The notes under the pieces: generated by a model
What the model was told of the DNA's origin: nothing
The model's database searches: none
What the model saw: only the letters and a program-made list of their open reading frames with translations
Part shown: piece by piece, positions 1 through 8,341 of the stretch
Layout of the letters: each line of letters begins with the position of its first letter
How positions within the stretch are numbered: position 1 is the first letter of the stretch
From: CAITWD01 sp963842065
GTDB taxonomy: Bacteria; Actinomycetota; Thermoleophilia; Miltoncostaeales; Miltoncostaeaceae
DNA length: 64,000 nt
Assembly (NCBI GenBank): GCA_963842065.1
Contig: CAWJEW010000007.1
Coordinates: forward strand, 310,001 to 374,000
Reading direction: 5' to 3'
Made by a program: the position numbers and the translations under genes

Positions 1-1
1 G

Positions 2-625
2 GTGACCAGGATCGTGCCCCCCACGGGACCCGTGGTCATCAAGCACCCGTCCCTGGAACGCGTCCTTCCGGACGGCGTGGCCTACGAGGTCACCAAAGTC
101 CTCCATGGCAACGTGCTGGCCGGTACCGGTACGGCCGCCAACATCGCACCGAACATCGCCGGCAAGACCGGGACGACCAGCAACTACGTCGACGCCTGGT
201 TCCTTGGCTACACCCCGTGCTACGTCACCGCGGTGTGGATGGGCTACCCGAATGCAAGCGGGACGCCGCAGTACATGACCGACGTCCACGGCATCCAGGT
301 CACCGGCGGCAGCTTCCCGGCCGAGATCTGGGCCACATTCATGAGCAGCGTGCTCAACAACCCCGAGTACGCCTGCCCGCTGTCGCAATACCCCCTGCCC
401 AACAACCCGGTGGTGTGGAAGCCGTTCTCAAGCGCGTTTACCCAGTACGCTCCGCCGCCGACCACCACAAACACCTCGACCTCGACCGCGCCGTCCGGCA
501 CGACGCCGAGGGCGCCGACCACCAAACACCACACCACCCCGCCGACCAAGACGACGCCGGCGACCACGACGCCGGCGACCACCACGCCAACCACCACGAC
601 CGCGGCGCCGAGACCGCACGGCTGA
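2..625 (+). CDS. Class A penicillin-binding protein, C-terminal part (5' end outside window)
   Basis: Peptidoglycan synthesis. The visible 207 residues are the end of the transpeptidase domain plus a tail. The KTG box reads GKTGTTSNYVDAWFLGYTP, with its Lys at about visible residue 58; this box lines the active site of serine transpeptidases. The sequence after it (TAVWMGYP and the Gly-Gly-Ser-Phe-Pro stretch) is typical of PBP1a-like enzymes. The last ~65 residues are almost only Thr, Pro and Ala, a low-complexity extracytoplasmic tail common in actinobacterial PBPs. The gene runs off the left edge, so the catalytic Ser and the glycosyltransferase domain are not seen; class A rather than class B is inferred from the end sequence. 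The next gene starts 6 bp downstream. Confidence 0.85.
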   Translation: MTRIVPPTGPVVIKHPSLERVLPDGVAYEVTKVLHGNVLAGTGTAANIAPNIAGKTGTTSNYVDAWFLGYTPCYVTAVWMGYPNASGTPQYMTDVHGIQVTGGSFPAEIWATFMSSVLNNPEYACPLSQYPLPNNPVVWKPFSSAFTQYAPPPTTTNTSTSTAPSGTTPRAPTTKHHTTPPTKTTPATTTPATTTPTTTTAAPRPHG

Positions 626-631
626 TCGGCG

Positions 632-2308
632 ATGGCTCGCGCCGTGAGCCTGCAGCCCGTGCGCGAATGGGATCCGCGCGCCGAGCGGATCACCCGACCC
701 GTGATCACCGGGTTCGTGGCGGCGATCCTGGCGTTGTGCCTGTTCGTGTTCGGGCCGCCCGGCGGCGACGCCGCCACCCACCTGTACCAGACCCAGATGG
801 TGAGCCGCAACGGCCTGCAATTCTGGGACAACCTGTGGTACTCGGGCCGCTACAGCCTCGTCAACTACACCCTCCTGTACTACCCGTTGGCGGTGGCCGT
901 CGGCCCAGCGCTCGTGGTCGCCGCGTCGGTGGGCGTCGCCGTTGCCGGCTTCGCGCGCGTGGTGCGGACGCAGTGGCCGCGCATCGCGACGCCGCCGGTG
1001 ATCGCCGCGACGCTGGTGTTCCCGTTGTCGGTGATCGCCGGGGTCTACCCGTTTCTGCTCGGCCTGGCCGTCGGCCTCGTGATGCTGGCCGCCCTCCAGG
1101 CGCACCGGATCTGGCTCGCCGCGGTCCTGGCGGTGTTCGCCCTCGCCGCGCATGTCCTCGCCTTCGGATTCGTCGCGCTCTTTCTGGTTGCCTGGGCGCT
1201 CGCGGATCACGCCTGGGTGCGCGACCGTGGATACCGCGCATTCGCGATCGTGCTGGTGGTCATCGGCCTCGTCCAGCTGTTGGTCATGCGCGCCTTCTCG
1301 CTGCCCGGCGGGAGGTACCTGTTCGATCCCAAGGACCTTGCGGCCATCCTCGTGTTCTGCGCTGCGGGAGCGGCACTCTCATACCGCCAGCCGACGATGC
1401 GCGGGATGTGGTGGTTCTTCTGGCTGTTTGCGCTCGTCGCCGTGGTCGACTTCGCGATCCCGAACCCGGTCGGCGGCAACCTGGTCCGACTGGTTGCGGT
1501 GGCCGGTCTCCCGCTGCTGCTGATCCCGCTGGGAGCGCATGCGTACCGGCCGCGCTGGGTCGCGGGCGCCTGCATCGTGGTCATCGCCGTGTGGCAGGGC
1601 ATCTCACCCGTCACCGAGTGGCAGGCATCCGCCGCATCGCCGGGTCAGAACGCCGCGTTTTGGACGCCCGCCCTCGCCTTCCTGGCCGCCCACCAAGACC
1701 CGGACTACCGGGTCGAGGTCGTCCAGTCGAAGCGCTACTGGGAGGCCTACTACATCGCCGGCCACGGCTATGCGATGGCGCGCGGCTGGTACCGGCAGGA
1801 TGACTATCCGACCAACGCGGTCCTCTACAACAACCCGACCCCGACGAGCTACCAGACATGGCTGCGCACCGTGGGCGTCCACTATGTCCTGTTGCAGTCC
1901 GGAACCCTGGATTTCAGTTCCCAGCGGGAAGCCGCGCTGCTGCGCAGCGGCCAGTCGGGTCTGCAGCCCGTCGTGCACAGCGGCGCCTGGACGGTCTACG
2001 CGCTCGCGAACCCCACCCCGATCGTGACGCCCGCCACTGCGGCGCGGGTGACGCGCATGACCCCCACCACGATCACGATCCAGGTGAGCCGTCCGGCGAC
2101 GCTGACGGTCCGGGTCCACGACACACCGTACTGGACCGTTGCATCCGCGAATGGGGCGGCGTGCGTCGCGGCGGGCACCGCCCCGACGACGACCCTTGTC
2201 GTGGGGCGACCCGGTACCGTCGAGCTGCGCTTTCAGGTACGTCCCGCCGGCGTCGTGCGCGCGCTGTTGGGCACGACCGTCTCGTGTGCGGCGGTGCCGG
2301 CGCCGTAA
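632..2308 (+). CDS. Polytopic membrane protein with C-terminal extracytoplasmic domain, GT-C-like
   Basis: About 558 residues. The N-terminal ~330 residues hold many hydrophobic segments (first around residues 25-42, then regularly to about 325); a soluble domain of ~220 residues follows. An early loop contains the acidic pair GGDAATHLYQTQ, in the place where GT-C glycosyltransferases carry a catalytic Asp. The C-terminal part (KRYWEAYYIAGHGYAMARGW, then beta-rich sequence) resembles the periplasmic domains of large actinobacterial envelope glycosyltransferases. I do not recognise a named family; substrate and activity are unknown. ATG start 6 bp after the PBP gene, so the two are probably co-transcribed. 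The stop codon lies in the loop of a strong hairpin. Confidence 0.7.
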   Translation: MARAVSLQPVREWDPRAERITRPVITGFVAAILALCLFVFGPPGGDAATHLYQTQMVSRNGLQFWDNLWYSGRYSLVNYTLLYYPLAVAVGPALVVAASVGVAVAGFARVVRTQWPRIATPPVIAATLVFPLSVIAGVYPFLLGLAVGLVMLAALQAHRIWLAAVLAVFALAAHVLAFGFVALFLVAWALADHAWVRDRGYRAFAIVLVVIGLVQLLVMRAFSLPGGRYLFDPKDLAAILVFCAAGAALSYRQPTMRGMWWFFWLFALVAVVDFAIPNPVGGNLVRLVAVAGLPLLLIPLGAHAYRPRWVAGACIVVIAVWQGISPVTEWQASAASPGQNAAFWTPALAFLAAHQDPDYRVEVVQSKRYWEAYYIAGHGYAMARGWYRQDDYPTNAVLYNNPTPTSYQTWLRTVGVHYVLLQSGTLDFSSQREAALLRSGQSGLQPVVHSGAWTVYALANPTPIVTPATAARVTRMTPTTITIQVSRPATLTVRVHDTPYWTVASANGAACVAAGTAPTTTLVVGRPGTVELRFQVRPAGVVRALLGTTVSCAAVPAP

Positions 2309-2331
2309 GGCCCGCCGCGGCGCCGGCACCG
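2292..2331. terminator. Bidirectional hairpin between convergent genes
   Basis: A perfect inverted repeat: the 14-base arm at 2292-2305 pairs with 2318-2331, with a 12-base loop holding the TAA stop of the upstream gene. It lies between two convergent coding regions and is almost entirely G:C. There is no T tract, so this is a hairpin-type rather than a classic intrinsic terminator. The function is inferred from position and symmetry. Confidence 0.6.
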
Positions 2332-2335
2332 GACG

Positions 2336-3583
2336 CTACGGGCTGGTCACCTGCAGCTGGGCCACAAGCACGATGTCGAGCAGGATCGTCGCGGCGAGCA
2401 CCCAGGCGACCCGCCGGCGCGAGCCCTCCTCGAGCCACGCGGCCACCGGCCAGACCAGCGGAAATGCGACCAGGCCGAACCGCATCATCGACGAGTAACT
2501 GCCGCTCAACAGCGGGACGCCGAGCGACAGAATCGTAAACAGCATCCACGGGCTTCGCCAGCCGCCCTCCTGGTGCCACAGGGCCACCGCCACGACGACC
2601 ATCACGATCGTGAACAGGAAATCGCGTTCGCTACCGGTCCACACCAGGTGACGGAACAGGTCGCGCTGGAACGGCGGGATCACGTAGTTGATGACATGCC
2701 ATGTCGCCTGCGGGAGACTCGTGATGAAGCTCACCCCCAGCGGCCCGCGGTGCCATGCGCTTTGAGCGTTGAGCGGCAACTGCCAGGAGCCTCGCTCGGC
2801 CTGCATCCACGCGAGGAATCCGGCGAGCGTCAGGACCGCGGGAATCGACCCGATCAGCGCGTGGCGGATGCGCGTCTTCAGGGTCGCATCCGTCTCGAGC
2901 AGCGCGATCAAGACGACGAGCGCGGCGATGAGGATGCCCTGCGGCCGCGTCAGCGACGCCAGCGCGGCGGCGAGCGCCGCGAGGTACCAGCGCCCGCGCG
3001 TGGCCGCGAGCGCCGCACCGACCGCGAGCCCGACGAGGATCCCGTCGGTATATGCCAGCGACGCGTAGATCGCCGGTGGCGCGAGTGCAAACACCCACGT
3101 GGCGCGATTCGCGAAGGCGAGGCCGCGTCGATCCCACGAGAGCCGGTGCAGCCCGACCACGGCGCCGAAGAAGGCCAGGTTGCTCACCACAAACCCCCAG
3201 ATGAAGGGATTGGTGGCGGTCTTGAGCCCGAGCCACATGATTGCCGGCAGGAGCGGGAAGAAGGCGAGGTTGGTCATCACCACGCCGACCAGCCCCGTGT
3301 TGTGGTCGTAACCGTGCCGGGCGATATCGATGTACCAGCTCGTGTCCCATGACCCGAGCAGCGTCAGGGGGCCGGGCACGGAACGGTCGTTGCCAAGCGA
3401 GGTCGGCCCGAGCCAGACCTCCACGAGCACGGCGACCCCGATCACCATTGCACGCGACAGCGCCCATGCCAGGATCGGCACGCGCCAGCGCGGCCACCAC
3501 GGCTCGCGAAGAGGCGCGGCGGCCGGTGTGTCGGGCGTCACCGCCCGTGTTCCGGTGCTACTGGCCGACACGCTGCCGATCAC
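2336..3583 (-). CDS. Mannosyltransferase-like membrane protein (PIG-V / GT-C type)
   Basis: 415 residues with about ten hydrophobic segments. The first extracytoplasmic loop carries GSWDTSWYIDIARHGY, the W-D-x-x-W-Y-x-x-I-A-x-x-G-Y signature of PIG-V-like mannosyltransferases, where the Asp is thought to be catalytic. ALAPPAIYASLAYTD and LASLTRPQG are also typical of this family. Such bacterial enzymes use polyprenyl-phosphate sugars to modify glycolipids or proteins outside the membrane; the acceptor is unknown here. Convergent with the upstream membrane gene. The 97-bp gap upstream of its start, towards the DUF2079 gene, is more A+T-rich and could hold its promoter. Confidence 0.8.
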   Translation of the reverse strand: MIGSVSASSTGTRAVTPDTPAAAPLREPWWPRWRVPILAWALSRAMVIGVAVLVEVWLGPTSLGNDRSVPGPLTLLGSWDTSWYIDIARHGYDHNTGLVGVVMTNLAFFPLLPAIMWLGLKTATNPFIWGFVVSNLAFFGAVVGLHRLSWDRRGLAFANRATWVFALAPPAIYASLAYTDGILVGLAVGAALAATRGRWYLAALAAALASLTRPQGILIAALVVLIALLETDATLKTRIRHALIGSIPAVLTLAGFLAWMQAERGSWQLPLNAQSAWHRGPLGVSFITSLPQATWHVINYVIPPFQRDLFRHLVWTGSERDFLFTIVMVVVAVALWHQEGGWRSPWMLFTILSLGVPLLSGSYSSMMRFGLVAFPLVWPVAAWLEEGSRRRVAWVLAATILLDIVLVAQLQVTSP

Positions 3584-3680
3584 CGCCCCCTTGCTCTCGC
3601 ACCCGCGCCGCGTTGGACCGTACCGGCAATTATCTGCGATCCGGCACGCAAAGTGGTCGATTCCGGGGAAGTCGAATGCA

Positions 3681-5189
3681 CTATTTCACGGTTTTGCGGC
3701 GGAAGACATCGACCCCGTCCCCGGAATAAACGAGCGCAAACTGCCCCGTGCGCTCGAACGCCTCGAGGTACGGCGTATCGACCCATGGCTTGACGCGCCC
3801 GTCAAGCAGCCACGGGTTGGCGGTGTCGACGATCACCCACTGGGCGTCACCGATCACCGGCCAGCTGTAGACGTGCAAGCGATCCGACAGGCGCCCGCCC
3901 GCCGGGTTCGTTGCGGACACCGGGACGCCGGCCGGCACCATCGCGACCGCGTGCGCGAGCGACACGTCGTGGGCCGTGACGCTGTACTGTGCCGACTCGC
4001 GGGTCGCGCCACCGGGGATCCAGTTGCCGATCGGGACAGGGCCGTGCAGGAAGCCGGTCACCCCCGTCGCGACAAGCAGGGCCGTAATCACGATCGCCGG
4101 CCGGCGGGCGATCCGGCCCCACACACCCGACAGTCGCCGCGCGCGGGCGATCCCACCGATCATCGCCACGATCAAAAATGGCGTAATCACGGCCGTGTAC
4201 TGGTAGTAGATCGAGTACTGGGTCGAGTCGCTGGAGAGCATGTTGAGCACCAGCTCGGGCACGGCGGCAATCAGGATTAGCGGTGCGAGCAGCGGCAGGA
4301 ACACCAGCGGCGACAGCAGTTGCCGCAGGTAGGAAAGCCGGCCCTCGGACACCAGCATTCGGGCCTCATGGAGGGGGTGGCGCAGCATCGATTTCACGAC
4401 GTCGCTCGCCGTCGATCCTGACGCGCCGTAGCGAGCGATGAAGGGACTCGCGCCACCCGGCGAAAAGTGCGGGATGATGACGCCGACCGCGACGGCCGTC
4501 CAGACCAGGCCGCCGACGATCAACCACAGGGCCGTACGGGTCCTGTGGTGGCGAATCAGCACCCACAGGCCCAGCCCGGCCACCGCGAGGCCGACTTCTT
4601 CCTTGGTCAAGACGCTCAGGGTGGCGAAGACCGCCAGGAGCACCGGCCGCCGGGCCTCGATCGCCCACACGCACCACAGCAGCAGCGGGGTCGCGAGGGT
4701 GACCGGGTGAAAGTCGAAGATCACCGCCCACTGCAAGGGCGTGTAGAGCAGGTACGCCGCCGCGCACGCCGCCGATGTGCGCCAGTCCAAGAGCCAGCGC
4801 CGGGCGATCCAGTAGGCCGGAAACGCGCCGGTCGCGACGATGAGCGGCTGGGCGATCAGCAGAAGCTTCGGGGTCGGGAAGATCCACCACAGCGGTACGA
4901 AGGCCACCAGGATCGGATCGACATGGCTGCCCAACCGGCTGATCTGCTGGCCGGAGCTGTCGGTCACCTCGAGCAGATGGCCGTGGGCGGTGCTCCAGAC
5001 GGCCTGGACCATGTTGCCGAGATCAAAACGGGCGGTGGAGAACGCGTCGTAGCGCCGCAGGGCGAGGAAGATGAACACACCCGCGAACACCGCCACCGCG
5101 GCGCAGACGATCACCAGCCCCGGGTCCCATTCGGAGATCCGCAAGCGCTCCTTGACCGACGCGAGCGACCATCGGCGTACCGCGATCAC
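3681..5189 (-). CDS. DUF2079 family integral membrane protein
   Basis: About 502 residues from a GTG that overlaps the stop of the upstream gene in GTGA. DUF2079 features are clear: RRYDAFSTARFDLGNMVQAV near the N terminus, GSHVDPILVAFVPLWW, IFDFHPVTLATPLLLWCVWA, and LSVLTKEEVGLAVAGLGLW. These are GT-C-fold proteins with about ten membrane spans, probably glycosyltransferases acting on the outer face of the membrane, though no member of this type is well characterised to my knowledge. The C-terminal ~110 residues form a soluble extracytoplasmic domain. A longer upstream reading frame adds only Arg/Ala-rich sequence antisense to the neighbouring gene, so the GTG start is preferred. Confidence 0.8.
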   Translation of the reverse strand: MIAVRRWSLASVKERLRISEWDPGLVIVCAAVAVFAGVFIFLALRRYDAFSTARFDLGNMVQAVWSTAHGHLLEVTDSSGQQISRLGSHVDPILVAFVPLWWIFPTPKLLLIAQPLIVATGAFPAYWIARRWLLDWRTSAACAAAYLLYTPLQWAVIFDFHPVTLATPLLLWCVWAIEARRPVLLAVFATLSVLTKEEVGLAVAGLGLWVLIRHHRTRTALWLIVGGLVWTAVAVGVIIPHFSPGGASPFIARYGASGSTASDVVKSMLRHPLHEARMLVSEGRLSYLRQLLSPLVFLPLLAPLILIAAVPELVLNMLSSDSTQYSIYYQYTAVITPFLIVAMIGGIARARRLSGVWGRIARRPAIVITALLVATGVTGFLHGPVPIGNWIPGGATRESAQYSVTAHDVSLAHAVAMVPAGVPVSATNPAGGRLSDRLHVYSWPVIGDAQWVIVDTANPWLLDGRVKPWVDTPYLEAFERTGQFALVYSGDGVDVFRRKTVK

Positions 5190-6112
5190 GCGCGCCTCGC
5201 GATCAGCGTGAACGCACCCACCGCAATCAGCTCCACAAGGGTGATCTCGAGTCGCGACACGACCGCGAGCGCGACGGCCACACTCCCGGGCACGTGCTGC
5301 GCGAGCGCCAGCGCGAACGCACCCTCCCGGATCCCCAGCCCGGAGGGCACGACCACGACGAGCATCGATACCGCCCACGAGAACAGGAACGCGCCGGCGA
5401 CGAACCCGACCGAGCCGACCGCCGGACCCCCGAGTGCGCGGATTCCGAGCCAGGCACCGACGGCGAGCACGAGCTGGGCCGCCAGGTACCAGAGCGCCAG
5501 GACCACGACACGGCGCAACGGGATTATCTGCGGCAAGGGCTCCCGACCAAGCCGTCGCAGCGCGTGCCCGAGCGTCGGACCGATCACGCGGGGATGCAGA
5601 ATGACGAGTCCCAGCGGCAGGAACGCGACCAACCAGGTCAGCCAGCGCGGACCCAGGTGCCCATACTTCAGGACGAACGCGGCGCCGACCGCGGCTGCCA
5701 CGCCCACCGACAGCACCTGCTCATAGATAATCGCCGCCACCGTGGCACGTCGCGGCACGCCATAGGTGCGCGCCATTTCCATCCGGCCGGCGATCATCAC
5801 GACCGACCCCGGCACATAGCGCCCGAGCAGTGATACGCCCCAGACGGCCAGGATGCGCCGATGCCTTGGCGCCGGCCTCACGAGCGAGTCCACCACCGCA
5901 ACGTAGGCGCCGCCGGTGACGAAGTACGAGATCAGGATGATGAGCGCGGACGCCGCTAGCAGTCCCCAGTTGGGGTGCCAGGAGTAGCTGGCGATGTCCG
6001 ACCACCCGCTGACGAGCGCGTAGGCGAGAAACCCCACCGCGACCACCGCGGCTGCGATACCAAGATTTCGCCGGCGATTCCGCGGACGCGGCCTGTCCAG
6101 CTCTGCCGTCAC
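5186..6112 (-). CDS. Flippase-like / lysylphosphatidylglycerol-synthase-type transmembrane protein
   Basis: 308 residues and about eight hydrophobic helices. The sequence GRYVPGSVVMIAGRMEMAR (about 95-115) and VVVVPSGLGIREGAFALALA (about 248-268) match the conserved motifs of the LPG-synthase TM / UPF0104 family, including the P-x-G-x-G-x-R-E element. Members lacking the soluble synthase domain, as here, are often called flippase-like and sit beside glycosyltransferases. It is followed by DUF2079 with a 4-bp overlap, so they are translationally coupled. Role inferred: moving or presenting a glycolipid intermediate. Confidence 0.78.
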   Translation of the reverse strand: MTAELDRPRPRNRRRNLGIAAAVVAVGFLAYALVSGWSDIASYSWHPNWGLLAASALIILISYFVTGGAYVAVVDSLVRPAPRHRRILAVWGVSLLGRYVPGSVVMIAGRMEMARTYGVPRRATVAAIIYEQVLSVGVAAAVGAAFVLKYGHLGPRWLTWLVAFLPLGLVILHPRVIGPTLGHALRRLGREPLPQIIPLRRVVVLALWYLAAQLVLAVGAWLGIRALGGPAVGSVGFVAGAFLFSWAVSMLVVVVPSGLGIREGAFALALAQHVPGSVAVALAVVSRLEITLVELIAVGAFTLIARRA

Positions 6113-6229
6113 CGGGCGTCGGCCGTCCGCAGACCCGCCTGCCCCGTGCGATCACTGTGCGTCCACGTCATCCGCATCTCCGATCGAGTTGCGCTCCCGC
6201 GCCCGACCGCGCCGAGGCGATCGGTGTGA

Positions 6230-7360
6230 TCATTGCCCGAGCGCGCGCGCCAGACCCGGCAGACGGGACCCAACGCCGGCGACGAAATGGTCGGCTACCC
6301 GCACCGGCGATCCGGATTCCTCATAGCGGCGCCGGGCCTGCGCACCGAGACGGACCCTGAGCTCAGGGTCCTCGGCCAGTCGCGCCAGGGCCGCCGCGAG
6401 CGCGGCCGCATCGCCCACCGGCACCAACAGTGCGTCCTGCCCATCGCGAAGCACCTCGCGCGCGCCAGGTGTGTCTGCGGTAATGATTGGACGCCCGACG
6501 GCCATGGCCTGCCAGACCTTGTTCGGGATCACGCGGCTGGCCTTCGCGCTGCCGCCGAAGATCCCAAGGCAGATGTGCGCGGCCGCGAGCTCGTCACCGA
6601 GTTGGTCGTACGGTACCCATGGAATGTGCTCGACGCCCGGCGGCCGGTTGCGTGCGAGCTCCCCGTCGAGCCATTCCCGCAGCTGACCGTCGCCGATGAT
6701 CCGGATGGCCGGCACACCGGGAAAACGCGCCGCTTCGAGCACCACGCCGAGACCGTGCAGCGGCGCAAGCTTGCCGACAAAGAGCGCCCGCACCGGCGGG
6801 CCCGGCGGTGTGTGTGCGCAAAAGCGCTCGGGGTCGGCCCCGACGGGCACCACGACAACACGGCCGCGGGCGCGGGGAAACGCCTGCTCGATCCAATCGG
6901 CGTTGGCCTGAGTGTCGGCCACGATGACGTCTGCGCTGCGCACAAGCTGGGCGTCCAGCCACGACAGCAGCCTGGTCATGCGCGCGCCGGCTCTGGAGCG
7001 ATCGCCGCCAAGGGTGTCGCTGAACGAGATCATCATGTCGGCGATCAATGGCACGCCGCGCCGGCGTGCGATCGCGCGCGCGAGCGGTGCATCCAGCTGC
7101 GCGGGATATCCAGCCATCACCGCGTCAACGTCGCCGATGCGCCGCTCCCTAACGAGGATCTCGACCCACGCGGCGGCCGCGCGGGCGACGCTGCCGATGA
7201 GCGCAAACGAGCGCAGGAAGTTCCCGGCCTTATGCTGGGTACGCTCCCACACCGGCACGTGGCACTCGATGACGGTATGTCCGTGTTCGGCCAGCCCGGC
7301 GCGCAGCACCTGGATCCGGGGATAGGACCGCTCGTAGGTCCCGGCGAGCAGCAGCCTCAC
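6230..7360 (-). CDS. Glycosyltransferase family 4
   Basis: About 376 residues from a GTG that overlaps the stop of the upstream GT2 gene (GTGA). The protein opens with VRLLLAGTYERSYPRIQVL, a GT4-type first strand. It has two Rossmann halves: FVGKLAPLHGLGVVLEAARF starts the C-terminal half, followed by IRIIGDGQLREWL and the donor-binding region IPNKVWQAMAVGRPIITA with TPGAREVL. The canonical E-x7-E is altered: the first acidic position falls in AKASRVIPNKVW. Together with the GT2 and flippase-like genes it should build a surface glycoconjugate; the sugar is unknown. A reading frame 64 codons longer exists but lies inside the GT2 gene. Confidence 0.85.
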   Translation of the reverse strand: MRLLLAGTYERSYPRIQVLRAGLAEHGHTVIECHVPVWERTQHKAGNFLRSFALIGSVARAAAAWVEILVRERRIGDVDAVMAGYPAQLDAPLARAIARRRGVPLIADMMISFSDTLGGDRSRAGARMTRLLSWLDAQLVRSADVIVADTQANADWIEQAFPRARGRVVVVPVGADPERFCAHTPPGPPVRALFVGKLAPLHGLGVVLEAARFPGVPAIRIIGDGQLREWLDGELARNRPPGVEHIPWVPYDQLGDELAAAHICLGIFGGSAKASRVIPNKVWQAMAVGRPIITADTPGAREVLRDGQDALLVPVGDAAALAAALARLAEDPELRVRLGAQARRRYEESGSPVRVADHFVAGVGSRLPGLARALGQ

Positions 7361-8328
7361 GCAACCCGATCCGTCGGTCGCCCGATGATCTCCTTGACCC
7401 GGGAGGCGGCTTCTTCGGAGTGCGGGCGCAAGTGGTGTCGTTGGACCATCTCGCTGACGAGCCCGATGGTCAGGAACTGCATGCCGACCAGGATCAAGAG
7501 GACCCCGAGGAGCAGCAGCGGTCGGTTGCCGATGTGGTGGCCCAAGATCCACAGGATGGTCAGGTACGCGGAGATCAGTACGCCGATGACGAACGCCGCC
7601 ACGCCCAAACCGCCGAACAAATGCATCGGCCGGTGGCGGTAGCGGCCCAGGAATGTGATCGTCAAGAGGTCTAGGAACCCGCGAAGATACCGTTCGAACC
7701 CGTACTTGCTCGAGCCATGCTCCCGCGGGCGGTGGTTCACCGCAAGCTCGCCCACGCTGAACCCCTCGTGGACGGCGAGGACGGGAATGTACCGGTACTG
7801 GTCGCCGGCGAGGGCGAGCGAATCGACGACCTCCGAGCGGTATACCTTGAACCCGCAGTTCAGGTCGTGCAGCGGGACCCCGCTGACCTTGCGGGTCACA
7901 CCGTTGAACACCTTGGACGGCAGCCGCTTGGAGATCGGGTCTTTGCGGTTGAACTTCCAGCCCGAGACCAAGTCGAAGCCCTTGTCGAGCTCGGCCAGCA
8001 TCCGCGGTATTTCCGTGGGGTCGTCCTGAAGGTCCCCGTCGATCGTGATCAGGATGTCGCCGCGGGCGATGGCAAACCCCGCCATCAGCGCCTCGGCCTT
8101 GCCGAAGTTGCGCCGCAGGCGCACGACGCTGATCTCCGGCACGTCGACCGCCAGGCGGTCGAGGATCGCCGCGGTGCCATCGCGCGAGCCGTCGTCGACG
8201 AAGATGACCTCGCTGCGCTGGGGGAGCTCCCGCAGCACGGGGATCAGCTCATCAGTCAGGGGGCCGACGTTCTCGCGCTCGTTGTACACGGGCACGACGA
8301 CCGAAATCATTTGATCGGGAAGGGGCAT
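7357..8328 (-). CDS. Glycosyltransferase family 2, DPM1/GtrB-like with C-terminal membrane helices
   Basis: About 323 residues. The GT-A fold is evident: SVVVPVYNERENVGPL, VIFVDDGSRDGT, LRRNFGKAEALMAGFAIARG, ITIDGDLQDDPTEIPRM (DxD-type QDD) and VSGWKFNRKDP. After residue ~220 two long hydrophobic hairpins follow, as in GtrB, ArnC and CsbB enzymes that load a sugar onto polyprenyl phosphate at the inner membrane face. Its product could feed the GT-C-like enzymes nearby. I chose the ATG 13 bp after the preceding stop; an internal ATG six codons later (M-I-S-V-V-V-P) and an upstream one inside the previous gene are alternatives. Confidence 0.87.
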   Translation of the reverse strand: MPLPDQMISVVVPVYNERENVGPLTDELIPVLRELPQRSEVIFVDDGSRDGTAAILDRLAVDVPEISVVRLRRNFGKAEALMAGFAIARGDILITIDGDLQDDPTEIPRMLAELDKGFDLVSGWKFNRKDPISKRLPSKVFNGVTRKVSGVPLHDLNCGFKVYRSEVVDSLALAGDQYRYIPVLAVHEGFSVGELAVNHRPREHGSSKYGFERYLRGFLDLLTITFLGRYRHRPMHLFGGLGVAAFVIGVLISAYLTILWILGHHIGNRPLLLLGVLLILVGMQFLTIGLVSEMVQRHHLRPHSEEAASRVKEIIGRPTDRVA

Positions 8329-8341
8329 CCGAATCCGGATG

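Noticed and set aside
480..622. Tandem repeat at the end of the PBP gene
   Set aside because: It is the low-complexity Thr/Pro tail of the protein rather than an independent repeat element.
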